Shown: positions 33,756 through 43,667, counted from the stretch's first letter. The stretch: 64,000 nucleotides of DNA from JAMBLL01 sp964460075 (GCA_964460075.1 CAYWPC010000011.1:15054-79053); one strand, 5' to 3'. Program-made: numbers and translations. Notes: generated by a model not told the origin, from the sequence alone.

Positions 33756-35297
33756 TTACCCCTGAATATTTTCGGGCCGGCGACCCAACACGACGTCAAA
33801 GGTCATCGACTCGTCGTTGCGCAGCGCCTCGAACTCGACCTTGTCACCCACGCGGTACAGACGAACAGCGAGGATGAGGTCGGTTTGGTTCGCGATTGGC
33901 TTGTCTCCGATCCGAACGATGATGTCTCCCGGCTGGAGGCCTGCCGTGCCGGCTGCCGAATCGTTTCCTTCGATCGTCTGAATATCGGCGCCCGCCGGGA
34001 CGATTGCGCCGTCTGGCGCCTCATTGACGTACGTACCGATCGTCACGCCGAGGAACGGGTGGGCGACATCGCCGGTTTCGATGATCTCGTCCGTGATGCG
34101 CTTCACCACTTCGACGGGGATGGCGTATCCGATGCCCTCCGGTCCCGCCTGCGATACGCCGATCGCAGACGTGATACCGATGAGCTTGCCTTCTGCGTTG
34201 ACTAGGGAACCGCCAGACGATCCGCTGTTGATAGCAGCATCGGTCTGGATCATGCCGAACAACATTGATCCGTCTCCGAACTCCACTCTTCTATTGAACG
34301 CGGAGACGATGCCGACCGAGATCGATGCACCGCCGTCTTGGGCGAGAGGGTTACCGATCGCGATTGCCGGATCACCGAGGGCAAGATCTTCGGAGGATCC
34401 GAATTCGATCGGAACGAGATCATCGGCAGAGATCTGAAGGACGGCAAGGTCTGTCAGGGAGTCACTTCCGATCAGCTCGGCTGTGTATACCCGTCCATCC
34501 TCAAAAGTGACCTCGAAATCAGTTGCATCCTTGACGACGTGGCTATTGGTGACGATGTACCCATCGTTGCTCGTTACGACACCGGAACCGGATCCTGTGG
34601 GTACCAGCCCACCGGTGTCGCCCGTTGCCTTCTGGAGGACATTGACGGTGACGACCGACGGCACGACCTTTCGCGCAACGGCTGTTGGGTTCACGGCGCT
34701 GCCGACGCCGTTGATGATCTGGTTCGTCACCTGAGGCAGTGGTGTCGTTGCGGCAGGTGCAGCAGCAACGATCGGTGGCGGCGGGACGGCTTCGGTGCTG
34801 GTAAAGGTTCCGGTCGCAGCGAGCACACCGAGGGTTACGAGCGCTCCGAGTACGCCGGCGACGAGTGAACCGAGGATGAGCAGCCCTCCGTGGGTGCGAT
34901 CCTTCGCCTCTGCTGGATGGATCCGATCCGATACCGGCACCGGTTTAGGTTTCGGATCGGTCACCCCGTAGTAATCGTCGTAGTCGAACTCGACGGTCGG
35001 TGTCGGCTCGAGCGACGACATGCCGGGTCTCGCTTGTGGCACAGCCGCCGTTTCCGGCGTGTCGGTTGCGTCTGGAGCATTGATCCTGTCTGGACCAGGT
35101 GCCGTATTCGGCTGGACGCGGGTGTCGAGGGAACCAGCGGAAGAATCCCCTCCCTGGCTGTTGGATTCGTCGAAAGGAATCTGGGGTGTTGTGTCGTTCA
35201 TGTCCGGTGCAACGCCTGACTCGAGCGGATCGTTCCGCCCCGAGATGAAAGGAATCTGAGAATCGTCTGGCGTGGGTTCGCGGGTATCGTTCGACAT
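33756..35297 (-). CDS. HtrA/DegP-like membrane-anchored serine protease with PDZ domain
   Basis: 513 residues. A ~135-residue cytoplasmic acidic/Pro-rich segment with two QIPF motifs, one membrane helix (138-163), then the trypsin-like domain with H253 (TNSHVV), D283 (LTDLAVL) and S361 (GSSGGS), and a PDZ domain (~415-505, GLQPGDIIVRIGDKPI). Degrades or refolds damaged envelope proteins. In mycobacteria an HtrA of this layout sits with sigE. The ATG at 35297 is only 12 bases from the divergent moaE start. Confidence 0.93.
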   Translation of the reverse strand: MSNDTREPTPDDSQIPFISGRNDPLESGVAPDMNDTTPQIPFDESNSQGGDSSAGSLDTRVQPNTAPGPDRINAPDATDTPETAAVPQARPGMSSLEPTPTVEFDYDDYYGVTDPKPKPVPVSDRIHPAEAKDRTHGGLLILGSLVAGVLGALVTLGVLAATGTFTSTEAVPPPPIVAAAPAATTPLPQVTNQIINGVGSAVNPTAVARKVVPSVVTVNVLQKATGDTGGLVPTGSGSGVVTSNDGYIVTNSHVVKDATDFEVTFEDGRVYTAELIGSDSLTDLAVLQISADDLVPIEFGSSEDLALGDPAIAIGNPLAQDGGASISVGIVSAFNRRVEFGDGSMLFGMIQTDAAINSGSSGGSLVNAEGKLIGITSAIGVSQAGPEGIGYAIPVEVVKRITDEIIETGDVAHPFLGVTIGTYVNEAPDGAIVPAGADIQTIEGNDSAAGTAGLQPGDIIVRIGDKPIANQTDLILAVRLYRVGDKVEFEALRNDESMTFDVVLGRRPENIQG

Positions 35298-35309
35298 AGT
35301 GGTAATTGT

Positions 35310-35777
35310 ATGAGTGATGAGTGTGTAGCTCAGAACACGTTCCTGCGTGTTTCTGTTTCCGATGCTGCGATCAACGCGTTGGAACTCATGGAATTCGTCG
35401 CGGATCCGGCCGCTGGGTGCACGGTGCTGTTCACGGGAACGGTGCGTGACCATTCGCCTGGGCGCGATGGCGTCTCACAGTTGGAGTACGAAGCGTACGA
35501 CGAGGTCGTTGAGGAGAAGCTTCGAGACATCGCTGTCGAGGCCATGGAGCGGTGGTCGATACTGAAGGTCGCCGCTGTGCATCGGACCGGTTCGCTCAGC
35601 ATCGGCGAGTCTGCTGTGATGGTCGCTGTGTCTTCCGCCCATCGCACTGATGGGTTCCCTGCGGCCCGGTACATCATCGACGAGCTCAAATCTCGCGCCC
35701 CGATCTGGAAGAAGGAGCACTGGCCGGGTGGTGCAGAGTGGGTCGAAGAGGGTGGAGGTCACGAGCGAACCCCGTGA
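35310..35777 (+). CDS. moaE: Molybdopterin synthase catalytic subunit MoaE
   Basis: Transfers sulfur from MoaD thiocarboxylate to precursor Z. 155 residues: CTVLFTGTVRDHSPGRDGV, LEYEAYDEVVEEKL, HRTGSLSIGESAVMVAVSSAHR, and the catalytic lysine region IDELKSRAPIWKKEHW. No other molybdopterin gene is in the window. A later start is possible, as upstream room is tiny. Confidence 0.93.
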   Translation: MSDECVAQNTFLRVSVSDAAINALELMEFVADPAAGCTVLFTGTVRDHSPGRDGVSQLEYEAYDEVVEEKLRDIAVEAMERWSILKVAAVHRTGSLSIGESAVMVAVSSAHRTDGFPAARYIIDELKSRAPIWKKEHWPGGAEWVEEGGGHERTP

Positions 35778-35786
35778 GGGGACCAG

Positions 35787-36380
35787 TTACGACGGGGTGT
35801 TGAGCTGTTTCCCAACGACCATCTCTGCTGCCTCTCTGACTCCTGGGTTCCTGTCGAGAGCGGCTCTGCGGATCGCCGACTCGATACGGTCGTCCTCGAA
35901 TACCGTGATCGCGGCGATTGCTCTGCGACGGACCTGAGGTGGACCGTGCTCCATGACCTCGAGCAGCATGCCGATCGAGCGCTCATCTCCCACGGCGCCG
36001 AGCGCCGCAACGGCAGCTTCCTTGACATGGCGGTCGGTGTCGTTCTTCGCCGCGAACATCAGCCATCCGACAGCTTCTGGTGAGCCGATTTCGCCGAAGG
36101 CTGTCGCCACCGCCTCTCGAACAGTCGGCTCGCCGTCCTCCGTCAAGGCGTGCAGGGTGCCGAGCGCTGCGTCGCCACAGAGCCCAAGCTTGTCGGCTGC
36201 TGCTGTGCGTACAGCAACCTCTGGGTCTGCCGCTCGGCGCATCAGCACGGCAATGTTCGCGACGGCCTGGTCCGGCGACAGCGCTGTAACGGCCATCCTG
36301 CGGAGAACCGGATCGGCGTGCCCAAGGAACGAAACGGGTCGGTTTGTGAGCTGTACCAGTTCTTCTCGTGTTGGAGGCAT
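35787..36380 (-). CDS. HEAT-repeat protein
   Basis: 197 residues made of about five HEAT/PBS-lyase-type helical repeats, each ~31 residues, with recurring pattern D..VR..A..ALG..G.....L (for example DPEVAVRTAAADKLGLCGD, GEPTVREAVATAFGEIGS, DRHVKEAAVAALGAVGD). Probably a protein-binding scaffold; no partner suggested by context. Convergent with moaE. Confidence 0.85.
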   Translation of the reverse strand: MPPTREELVQLTNRPVSFLGHADPVLRRMAVTALSPDQAVANIAVLMRRAADPEVAVRTAAADKLGLCGDAALGTLHALTEDGEPTVREAVATAFGEIGSPEAVGWLMFAAKNDTDRHVKEAAVAALGAVGDERSIGMLLEVMEHGPPQVRRRAIAAITVFEDDRIESAIRRAALDRNPGVREAAEMVVGKQLNTPS

Positions 36381-36402
36381 GGTGCTGGCCTAGCGCAGGA
36401 CT

Positions 36403-37605
36403 TCAGTCGACCCGTTCGAGAAGCATCGCGATTCCTTGTCCGACGCCGATGCACATTGTTGCGAGACCGTAGCGGCCTCCCCTGGCAGCGGTCTCTCTGG
36501 CGACGGTTCCCACGAGGCGCGCGCCGGTCATCCCCAACGGATGACCGATTGCGATCGCTCCACCGTTCGGGTTCACATGCTCGGCGTCGTCCGGGAGACC
36601 CATCTCTCGGAGGCAGGCGAGGGACTGGGACGCGAACGCTTCGTTGAGTTCGATGGCTGCAATGTTTGCAAGTGATACGCCTGTGCGCTCAAGCAGCTTC
36701 TTGGTTGCAGGGACAGGACCGATGCCCATGATCCTTGGTGGCACCCCGGCCGTCGCCATTCCAACGATTCTCGCCATAGGGGTCGCACCAAGCTCGGTCA
36801 GAGCCTTCTCGCTGACGATGACCGCCGCTGCCGCACCATCATTGATTCCCGACGCGTTGCCAGCGGTCACCGTCCCTCCCTCGAAGATCGGGCGTAGCCT
36901 CGCGAGCTTCTCGAGTGTCGTTTCCGGTCGAGGGTGCTCGTCGAGATCAACGATGATCGGATCGGCCCGCCTCTTGGGAACCTCGACGGGTACGAGTTCG
37001 CCCTTGAAGAACCCGCGCTCTGTTGCTTGCGCGGAGCGCTGCTGGCTGCGGAACGAAAACGCGTCTTGATCATCTCTGGATATAGAAAAGTCGGATGCCA
37101 GGTTCTCTGCGGTTCCTGGCATTTCGTCGGTGCCGAACCGCTCCCTCATGTTGGGATTGACGAATCTCCACCCGATCGTCGAGTCGTGAACTCGCACCGA
37201 TCGATCATATGCCGACTGTGCCTTGGCCATGACTTTCGGGGCCCGACTCATCGACTCGACACCCCCTGCGATCACGATGTCCGCCGCACCGACCATGATC
37301 GCTCGCGACGCTAGACCGATCGCTTCCATGCCGGATCCACAGAGTCGGTTGACCGTGGAGCCCGGCACCTCCACAGGGAGACCGGCGAGAAGCGCTGCCA
37401 TTCTCGCAACGTTGCGGTTGTCTTCCCCTGCCTGATTGGCGTCACCGAAGTAGAGGTCGTCGATGTGGTCGGCGTTGATGCCGGAGCTTCGCACGACCGT
37501 TGCAATGGTCAATGCGGCGAGATCGTCCGGCCGGATCGAAGCGAGGGCTCCGCCGAAGCGGCCGATGGGGGTGCGTATGTAGTCGAGGAGAAAGGCGTGC
37601 TGCAT
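36403..37605 (-). CDS. Thiolase (acetyl-CoA / 3-oxoadipyl-CoA acyltransferase)
   Basis: 400 residues. Acyl-enzyme C89 in VNRLCGSGMEAI, H in NPNGGAIAIGHPLGMTGAR, second cysteine in MCIGVGQGIA. The 400-residue length and start MQHAFLLDYIRTPIGRFGG resemble PcaF/PaaJ-type thiolases, which fits the divergent paaN. An operator-like motif ends two bases before the ATG at 37605, so the mRNA may be leaderless or nearly so. Confidence 0.93.
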   Translation of the reverse strand: MQHAFLLDYIRTPIGRFGGALASIRPDDLAALTIATVVRSSGINADHIDDLYFGDANQAGEDNRNVARMAALLAGLPVEVPGSTVNRLCGSGMEAIGLASRAIMVGAADIVIAGGVESMSRAPKVMAKAQSAYDRSVRVHDSTIGWRFVNPNMRERFGTDEMPGTAENLASDFSISRDDQDAFSFRSQQRSAQATERGFFKGELVPVEVPKRRADPIIVDLDEHPRPETTLEKLARLRPIFEGGTVTAGNASGINDGAAAAVIVSEKALTELGATPMARIVGMATAGVPPRIMGIGPVPATKKLLERTGVSLANIAAIELNEAFASQSLACLREMGLPDDAEHVNPNGGAIAIGHPLGMTGARLVGTVARETAARGGRYGLATMCIGVGQGIAMLLERVD

Positions 37606-37606
37606 G

Positions 37607-37628
37607 GATACGTACAGTACTGCGTGTC
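37607..37628. promoter_or_regulatory. Operator-like element between thiolase and paaN
   Basis: GATACGTAC (37607-37615), AGTAC (37616-37620), TGCGTGTC (37621-37628). It contains the palindrome CAGTACTG at 37615-37622 and shares GATACGTAC...TGCGT with the element upstream of acyl-CoA dehydrogenase at 23438-23454. Confidence 0.5.
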
Positions 37629-37701
37629 GGTGTGCACTCCCTCGCGGGATTGGGTGTCTCGGCGATGGGTACCGTGTACGCATCGAGAGTATGGGGGGAC
37701 C

Positions 37702-39360
37702 ATGCCAGACTTTTTCGCAACACATAGAGACACGCTCGAGCGGGCGGTCGTAGCTATCAACGAGCGCCGATATTGGAGCGCGTATCCCGAGCATCCCAAG
37801 TCCTACGGTGATGAGGCCGCGGATGCGGGGAAGGAAGCATTCGAGCGACTGCTCGGGAGGCCCTTCGACACCGACCAGGCGCACGACGGGTTTCTCGGCG
37901 TTGCCGAATCATCGCCGTTCGGCGTCGAGCTAGGCATCCGTTACCTGTCGACCGACGTCGAGACTGTGATCGCTGCCGCGTCCGATGCGATGACGGTCTG
38001 GGGCAAGGCACCGACTGATATTCGGGCCGGGGTGTGTATCGAAATCCTGGACAGGCTTGCAACGTCGACCTTCGAGATGGCGTACGCCGTGATGGCGACG
38101 ACGGGTCAAAGCTTTCTCATGGCCTTCCAGGCCGGTGGCCCTCATGCTCTGGACCGTGGTCTCGAAGCGGTTGCCTACACACATGCCGAACAGAAGCGAC
38201 TCCCAGACGCTGTGGTGTGGGAGAAACCGCAAGGCAGCAGGCCGCCTCTTCGGATCGACAAGCACTGGATCGTGCGTCCGCGCGGCATCGCGGTGACGAT
38301 CGGCGTTTCGACGTTTCCGACGTGGAATGGCTACCCGGGGATCTTCGCGAGTCTTGCGGCAGGGAACCCCGTCATCGTCAAGCCGCACACCCACACTGTT
38401 CTCCCTCTCGCGTTGTTCGTGCGCATCGCGCGTGAGGTATTGGAGAGCGCGGGATTCGACCCGAATCTGGTGCAACTCCTTGTGGATACACCTGATCGAC
38501 TCGTCGCGAAGGATCTGGTCATGCGACCGGAGATCGGGATCGTGGATTACACCGGTGGAACCGAGTTCGGTGACTGGCTCGAAGCGAATGTGGCACACGC
38601 CGAGGTGTATACAGAGAAGGCGGGCGTCAACTCGGTCATCCTCGACTCAGCAACAGACCTGGCCAGCGTATTTCGCAACCTGTCGGTCTCGATGACGATG
38701 TATTCGGGCCAGATGTGTTCCGCACCCCAGAACATTTTCGTGCCGGAGACCGGTGTCCGGGTCGGGGACGAAATCGTGTCGTACGACGACGTTGTTGGTG
38801 GTTTCGTCGAAGCTCTCGGGGCTCTGATTGCTGACGACGCCAGGGCTGCCGCCATTCTCGGCGCTGTGAAGGGTGAGGCAACGCTCGATCGCATCGATGC
38901 TTCGGCTGGCATGGGAACGGTACTTTTGGCGTCACGGCGTGTGACGAATGACAACTACCCGGATGCTGTCGTGCGATCGCCGAGCGTCGTCGAGGTCGAC
39001 GTCGAATCCGACGCCTACGCCTGTGAGATGTTCGGTCCAGTGATCTTCGTCGTTGCGACCCGTTCAACCGAGGATTCAACGGCGAGAGCCGGGGCCGCCG
39101 CCGCTCGCAATGGTGCGATCACGTGGCTCGCGTACACCACGGACGACGCGGTGATGGACAGCATCATCGATGCGGCGGTCGACGCCGGTGTTTCCGTCGC
39201 GTTCAATCTGACGGGGGGCCTCTTCGTCAACCAGTCGGCCGCCTTCTCCGACTTCCACGTGACGGGATCCAACCGAGCAGGGAATGCGTCGCTGACAGAC
39301 CTTGCATTTGTAGCTCGCCGGTTCAGCGTCGTCGGTGTGCGGGTGGAGCAGCCCGCCTAA
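37702..39360 (+). CDS. paaN: PaaN-type phenylacetate-degradation aldehyde dehydrogenase
   Basis: 552 residues of the aldehyde-dehydrogenase superfamily, closest in feel to PaaN, which oxidises the ring-opened aldehyde of the phenylacetyl-CoA pathway. Segments: RPRGIAVTIGVSTFPTWNGYPG, GNPVIVKPHTHTVLPLA, DYTGGTEFGDWLE, active-site cysteine in YSGQMCSAPQNIFV. The hydratase (MaoC) domain found in PaaZ is absent. ATG 37702 follows a G-rich site. No paaABCDE genes here, so the pathway would be completed elsewhere; other ALDH roles remain possible. Confidence 0.85.
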   Translation: MPDFFATHRDTLERAVVAINERRYWSAYPEHPKSYGDEAADAGKEAFERLLGRPFDTDQAHDGFLGVAESSPFGVELGIRYLSTDVETVIAAASDAMTVWGKAPTDIRAGVCIEILDRLATSTFEMAYAVMATTGQSFLMAFQAGGPHALDRGLEAVAYTHAEQKRLPDAVVWEKPQGSRPPLRIDKHWIVRPRGIAVTIGVSTFPTWNGYPGIFASLAAGNPVIVKPHTHTVLPLALFVRIAREVLESAGFDPNLVQLLVDTPDRLVAKDLVMRPEIGIVDYTGGTEFGDWLEANVAHAEVYTEKAGVNSVILDSATDLASVFRNLSVSMTMYSGQMCSAPQNIFVPETGVRVGDEIVSYDDVVGGFVEALGALIADDARAAAILGAVKGEATLDRIDASAGMGTVLLASRRVTNDNYPDAVVRSPSVVEVDVESDAYACEMFGPVIFVVATRSTEDSTARAGAAAARNGAITWLAYTTDDAVMDSIIDAAVDAGVSVAFNLTGGLFVNQSAAFSDFHVTGSNRAGNASLTDLAFVARRFSVVGVRVEQPA

Positions 39361-39474
39361 ATCTGCACCGTCCGTGGCCTCGAAATCGCGAAAAACGGCA
39401 ACTTGAGATGCACACGGCGGCGGATTCGTCTAACTTCGCACCATCGGGGGGTAGACGCTAGCAAGGCTTGGGCT

Positions 39475-41349
39475 ATGACAACGACGCTGGAACACGCAGG
39501 TTCGCCAGATCTGAGCGACGCGTTTCCGACCGTTGCTTGGAAGATCCGAGAGTGGGCGAGGACGACTCCTGACCGCGTTGCCATGCGCGACAAAGACTTC
39601 GGCATATGGCAGGAGTGCACGAGCGCGCAGCTTTGGGACGACGTGCTAACTGCCGCTCACGCGTTACTCGCACTCGGTGTCAAACCGGGAGACGTCACAT
39701 CGATCCACTCCGAGGATCGCCCGGAATGGATCGTATTCGATTTCGCCTCTGTCGCTATCAGAGGCATATGCACAGGGATGTATCCCACGAACCCGACGTC
39801 CGAGGTGCAGTACTTGCTGAACGACTCGCGGTCGCAGATCCACTGCGCCGAGGACCAAGAGCAGATCGACAAGGTCATAGACCCGGGTCGGGCGGCGTTC
39901 CCCACGGTCCGAAAGATCGTCTATCTCGAGCCGCGCGGTGTGCGAACGATGCAGGACGATCGTCTCATGTTCTGGGACGACTTCATGGAGCTAGGCAGGA
40001 AACATCGCGAGGCGAATCAGGGAGCGGTCGAACGATTGATGGCCGAGGTCGACGGTGATGAAGTTATGACGCTCATCTACACGTCGGGAACCACCGGGCC
40101 GCCCAAGGGGGCGATGCTCACGCATCGCAACGTCGAATTCGCGGTCGCCAACGTGTTGAACGATCCGAGCCGGTTCCGCGGCGGCAAGGGTGAGAACACC
40201 ACAGACGAGAAGCTGACATATCTGCCACTGTGCCACGTTGCTGAGCGCCTGTTCTCGACGTGGTCGTTGGCGTACAACGGACCGATTCTGAATTTCGCAG
40301 AATCGATCGAGACGGTCCAGATCAACCTGAGAGAGGTACAGCCGACAATCTTTTTCGCCGTTCCACGCATTTGGGAACGGATTCACGCAGGTGTTCTCAT
40401 CAAGCTTCAGGACGCCACACTTCTCAAGCGGATGATTGCAGCGGTTGGTCTCAGGCTCGCTAATTACATCGGAACGAAGCGGGTCGAGAACAGCGGAGAC
40501 TTCACTTTCACGGCACGTCTTGCCTACTGGATTGGGAATCCCATTTTTTTCCGGTCCCTCCGTGAACGGGTGGGCCTGCGCCACTGCCGTTACGCGTCGT
40601 CTGGTGCGGCACCGATCGCTCCTGAAGTCCTCGAGTTCTTTATGGGTCTCGGCATTCCCGTGTACGAGCTATACGGGATGACCGAGAACACTGCCGTTGC
40701 CACGACCAACTTTGATGGCCGCGTCAAACTTGGAACCGTCGGTGAGCCATACAGCACGATCGGCTTGCGCATCGACGAGGAGACGGGGGAGATTCAGACA
40801 AAGCACCCAGCCGTGTTCGCTGGATACTGGAACAAGCCAGAGGCGACCGAAGAGACGTTCACTGAGGACGGGTGGTTGAAAACCGGCGACGTGGGTGTGT
40901 GGGTGGATGGCACGCACGTCAAGATCGTCGACAGGATCAAGCACATCATCATCACATCGGGAGGCAAGAATATTTCACCTTCCGAGATCGAGAACAGTCT
41001 CAAGACCTCGCCGTATGTGAAGGAAGCAATGGTCATTGGTGACCGTCGAAAGTACCTCACAGCGCTCATCGGCATCGAGTACGACGTGGTCGGGAACTGG
41101 GCGCTGCGACGGTCCATTACCTATACAACGTATCGAGACCTCGCCGAGAAGGAGGAGGTCATCGAGTTGATGCAGGGGATTGTTGACCAGACGAACGAGA
41201 AGTTCGCGCGTGTGGAGCAGATCAAGAAGTTCAAGATGATTCCCAAGGAGCTTGATCACGAAGATGGTGAGCTCACTGCAACGCAGAAGCTCAAGCGCAG
41301 CGCAATGGAAGACATGTTCGGTGACCTCGTGGAGTCGATGTACTCGTGA
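39475..41349 (+). CDS. Long-chain-fatty-acid-CoA ligase family protein
   Basis: 624 residues, AMP-forming. Core motifs: LIYTSGTTGPPKGAMLTHRN (P-loop-like), LYGMTENTAVA, GWLKTGDVGVW, DRIKHIIITSGGKNISPSEIEN; lid lysine near IKKFKMI. FadD15-like length. The stop overlaps the first permease gene by four bases (GTGA), so ligase and transporter are one operon; the ligase may activate the imported acid. Confidence 0.93.
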   Translation: MTTTLEHAGSPDLSDAFPTVAWKIREWARTTPDRVAMRDKDFGIWQECTSAQLWDDVLTAAHALLALGVKPGDVTSIHSEDRPEWIVFDFASVAIRGICTGMYPTNPTSEVQYLLNDSRSQIHCAEDQEQIDKVIDPGRAAFPTVRKIVYLEPRGVRTMQDDRLMFWDDFMELGRKHREANQGAVERLMAEVDGDEVMTLIYTSGTTGPPKGAMLTHRNVEFAVANVLNDPSRFRGGKGENTTDEKLTYLPLCHVAERLFSTWSLAYNGPILNFAESIETVQINLREVQPTIFFAVPRIWERIHAGVLIKLQDATLLKRMIAAVGLRLANYIGTKRVENSGDFTFTARLAYWIGNPIFFRSLRERVGLRHCRYASSGAAPIAPEVLEFFMGLGIPVYELYGMTENTAVATTNFDGRVKLGTVGEPYSTIGLRIDEETGEIQTKHPAVFAGYWNKPEATEETFTEDGWLKTGDVGVWVDGTHVKIVDRIKHIIITSGGKNISPSEIENSLKTSPYVKEAMVIGDRRKYLTALIGIEYDVVGNWALRRSITYTTYRDLAEKEEVIELMQGIVDQTNEKFARVEQIKKFKMIPKELDHEDGELTATQKLKRSAMEDMFGDLVESMYS

Positions 41350-42323
41350 TTGGCCTCGTCATCTTCGCCCAGGCGGTTGGCCAGACACCCGTCGAGAAGC
41401 TCGTGAACGCGATCGGCTCAGGGATCGCGCTCGGCGCGATATACGCCCTGCTGTCCCTCGGGTTTGTGATCATTTTCAAGGCGACCCAGGTCGTCAACTT
41501 CGCTCAGGGGGCGATCGCAGCGCTCGGTGCGTACTTTGTGGTGTATTTCGCGACGGTTGTGAATGTTCCCGGCAGGTGGATCGAGGGTGTGTCGCCGTGG
41601 ATCCAGTGGACGCTGTCTGCGATCGTTGCGATCGCTTTCACCGCACTCATCGGCATCATTCTCGAGCGCGTGACGATTCGACCCATGATCGGTCAGCCCC
41701 TCTTCGCTGTTGCCATCATCACTCTTGGTCTCGACCTCATCATTCGAGCGGTCACGAACGACTTCATGGACAACTCGATCAGAGGCCTCGGGGACCCATG
41801 GGGGGCCTCTCTGTACGAGGTTGGGCCGATTCGCATTGCCTATACCCAGATGATCACGGTTGGTGTGTTGATCGCGGTAGTCCTATTGCTCGTCGCGTTC
41901 TTCCGATCTCGAACGGGCATAGCGATGCAGGCGACCGCCTTCGATCAGGAAGCCGCAATGGCACAGGGCATCTCCGTGGGGAAGGTCTTCGCAATTGCGT
42001 GGGCGATAGGCGCCGTGCTTGCCGCGATCGGTGGCATCTTCTCCTCTGTGGCCCCTCGGGCCGCTGGAGTGAGCCCACTGACAGCGTTTGTCGCATTCCG
42101 TGCGTTCCCTGCCGTCATCATTGGTGGGCTCGACTCGATAACTGGAGCAATCTTCGGTGGCATGCTCATCGGACTCGCCGAAGTATTCGCTGGAACTTAC
42201 CTCGGTTCGGTCTCATGGCTCGGTGTCGGATTCTCAGGCAACGTCCCGTGGATTCTCATGATGATCGTTCTTCTTGTGAGACCGTACGGATTGTTCGGGA
42301 CTGAGGAGATTCGTCGAGTATGA
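41346..42323 (+). CDS. livH: Branched-chain-amino-acid-type ABC permease (LivH-like)
   Basis: 325 residues, about eight membrane helices. Signature GIALGAIYALLSLGFVIIFKATQVVNFAQGAIAALGAY and the coupling region GIAMQATAFDQEAAMAQGIS. GTG start at 41346 in overlap with the ligase; ATGA overlap with livM. Substrates of this family include amino acids, amides, urea and aromatic or other organic acids. Confidence 0.92.
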   Translation: MIGLVIFAQAVGQTPVEKLVNAIGSGIALGAIYALLSLGFVIIFKATQVVNFAQGAIAALGAYFVVYFATVVNVPGRWIEGVSPWIQWTLSAIVAIAFTALIGIILERVTIRPMIGQPLFAVAIITLGLDLIIRAVTNDFMDNSIRGLGDPWGASLYEVGPIRIAYTQMITVGVLIAVVLLLVAFFRSRTGIAMQATAFDQEAAMAQGISVGKVFAIAWAIGAVLAAIGGIFSSVAPRAAGVSPLTAFVAFRAFPAVIIGGLDSITGAIFGGMLIGLAEVFAGTYLGSVSWLGVGFSGNVPWILMMIVLLVRPYGLFGTEEIRRV

Positions 42324-43594
42324 GAGGACGCCCCAATCTCTATACCCGGTACTCCTCAGAGATGGGGCTGTTCCCAACGACGACCAAGAAGGTCTCGATA
42401 ACGCTGCTCGGCGTGATCGCCGTGCTGCTGCCACTCTCCGCATTGCCGTTCGCTGGATATCTGGCATCGAGCAGCTGGTTGATCCTCATCAACAAGGCAC
42501 TGGTCTTCGCGATCGCTGCACTCGGCTTGAATCTTCTCTCTGGCGTTGCGGGGCAGATCTCTCTTGGGCACTCGTTCTTTATGGCGGTTGGCGCATACAC
42601 GGCTGTTCTTCTCGGGTCGAGCCCTGGCAGTTCGACGTGGGGCCTCGGACTCCCGATGTGGATCTGGCTACCTGCCGCAGGCATCGTTGCTGCGTTGGTA
42701 GGCATCCTTGTTGCGCCGATGGGTGTCCGAGTGCGCGGGCTGTACCTGGCGTTCGCGACGTTGGGTCTCGTGTTTATCGGACTCTATCTTTGGCTCAACC
42801 TCAACAAGATCACAGGGACACCTGGTATCGGCCGCAGGTGGCCACCTCTCGAGTTTGCCCTGTGGCGGGGGATGGATCCGATCATCTCCTTTGCTTCCGA
42901 CGGCCCGTTGTGGTGGTGGCTCCGACCGATCAACCTTCTTCCGTGGGTGCAACTCGATGAGCTCTCCAGTGAGGCCAAGACGTACTTCCTCGTCGGGATT
43001 CTCGTTGTGCTATTCGCTATCGTGTCGAAGAATCTGATGCGAACGAGGGTTGGAAGGTCCTGGGCCGCAATTCGTGACCGCGACATTGCAGCGGAGGTCA
43101 TGGGTGTCAACGAGTACAAGGGGAAGGCGCAAGCTTTCGCGATCTCGTCGTTCTACGCAGGTGTTGGAGGTGCGTTGTTCGGGGCAGTTGTTGGTCAGTT
43201 GATCCCGGAGTCGTGGGACCTGCTGTTAGCTGTCGACTTCATCGCAATCGTGCTCATCGGTGGTGCCGGCACCGTTGCGGGGACGCTCATGGGCACATTC
43301 TTCGTTGTTCTGATTCCACGTGTCGTTGAGAACGCGACGAACTTCCTCGCGGTTCAGGCCCAAGACGCCGGCCCGCTCGGATGGCTGGGCAACCTCGTGA
43401 TACGTTCCTCGCCAGATGATGTGGTTGGGATTATCTCACTTCAGGCTGCGGGGCCTGGACTCAGTATTTTCCAGTTCAACGTGATGCTCTTCGGTGTGCT
43501 CATCATCGTGTTCCTGATTGCCGAACCGCTCGGCCTATACGGGATTTGGGTGAGGGTGAGAAACTACTGGAAGGGTTGGCCGTTCTCATATTGA
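42320..43594 (+). CDS. livM: Branched-chain-amino-acid-type ABC permease (LivM-like)
   Basis: 424 residues. Signature ALGLNLLSGVAGQISLGHSFFMAVGAYTA, RVRGLYLAFATLGLVFI, coupling loop RVGRSWAAIRDRDIAAEVMGVNEYKGKA. A longer-than-usual loop between helices (about 165-220, Trp-rich GPLWWWLRPINLLPWVQ) is unusual. Ends 73 bases before the binding-protein gene. Confidence 0.92.
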   Translation: MRGRPNLYTRYSSEMGLFPTTTKKVSITLLGVIAVLLPLSALPFAGYLASSSWLILINKALVFAIAALGLNLLSGVAGQISLGHSFFMAVGAYTAVLLGSSPGSSTWGLGLPMWIWLPAAGIVAALVGILVAPMGVRVRGLYLAFATLGLVFIGLYLWLNLNKITGTPGIGRRWPPLEFALWRGMDPIISFASDGPLWWWLRPINLLPWVQLDELSSEAKTYFLVGILVVLFAIVSKNLMRTRVGRSWAAIRDRDIAAEVMGVNEYKGKAQAFAISSFYAGVGGALFGAVVGQLIPESWDLLLAVDFIAIVLIGGAGTVAGTLMGTFFVVLIPRVVENATNFLAVQAQDAGPLGWLGNLVIRSSPDDVVGIISLQAAGPGLSIFQFNVMLFGVLIIVFLIAEPLGLYGIWVRVRNYWKGWPFSY

Positions 43595-43667
43595 TGTTTC
43601 AAAGGTCCATCCGGTGCCGCGGGGCGCTGGAGGTATACAAGGAAGAAAACGAGCAAGGAGGACATAG

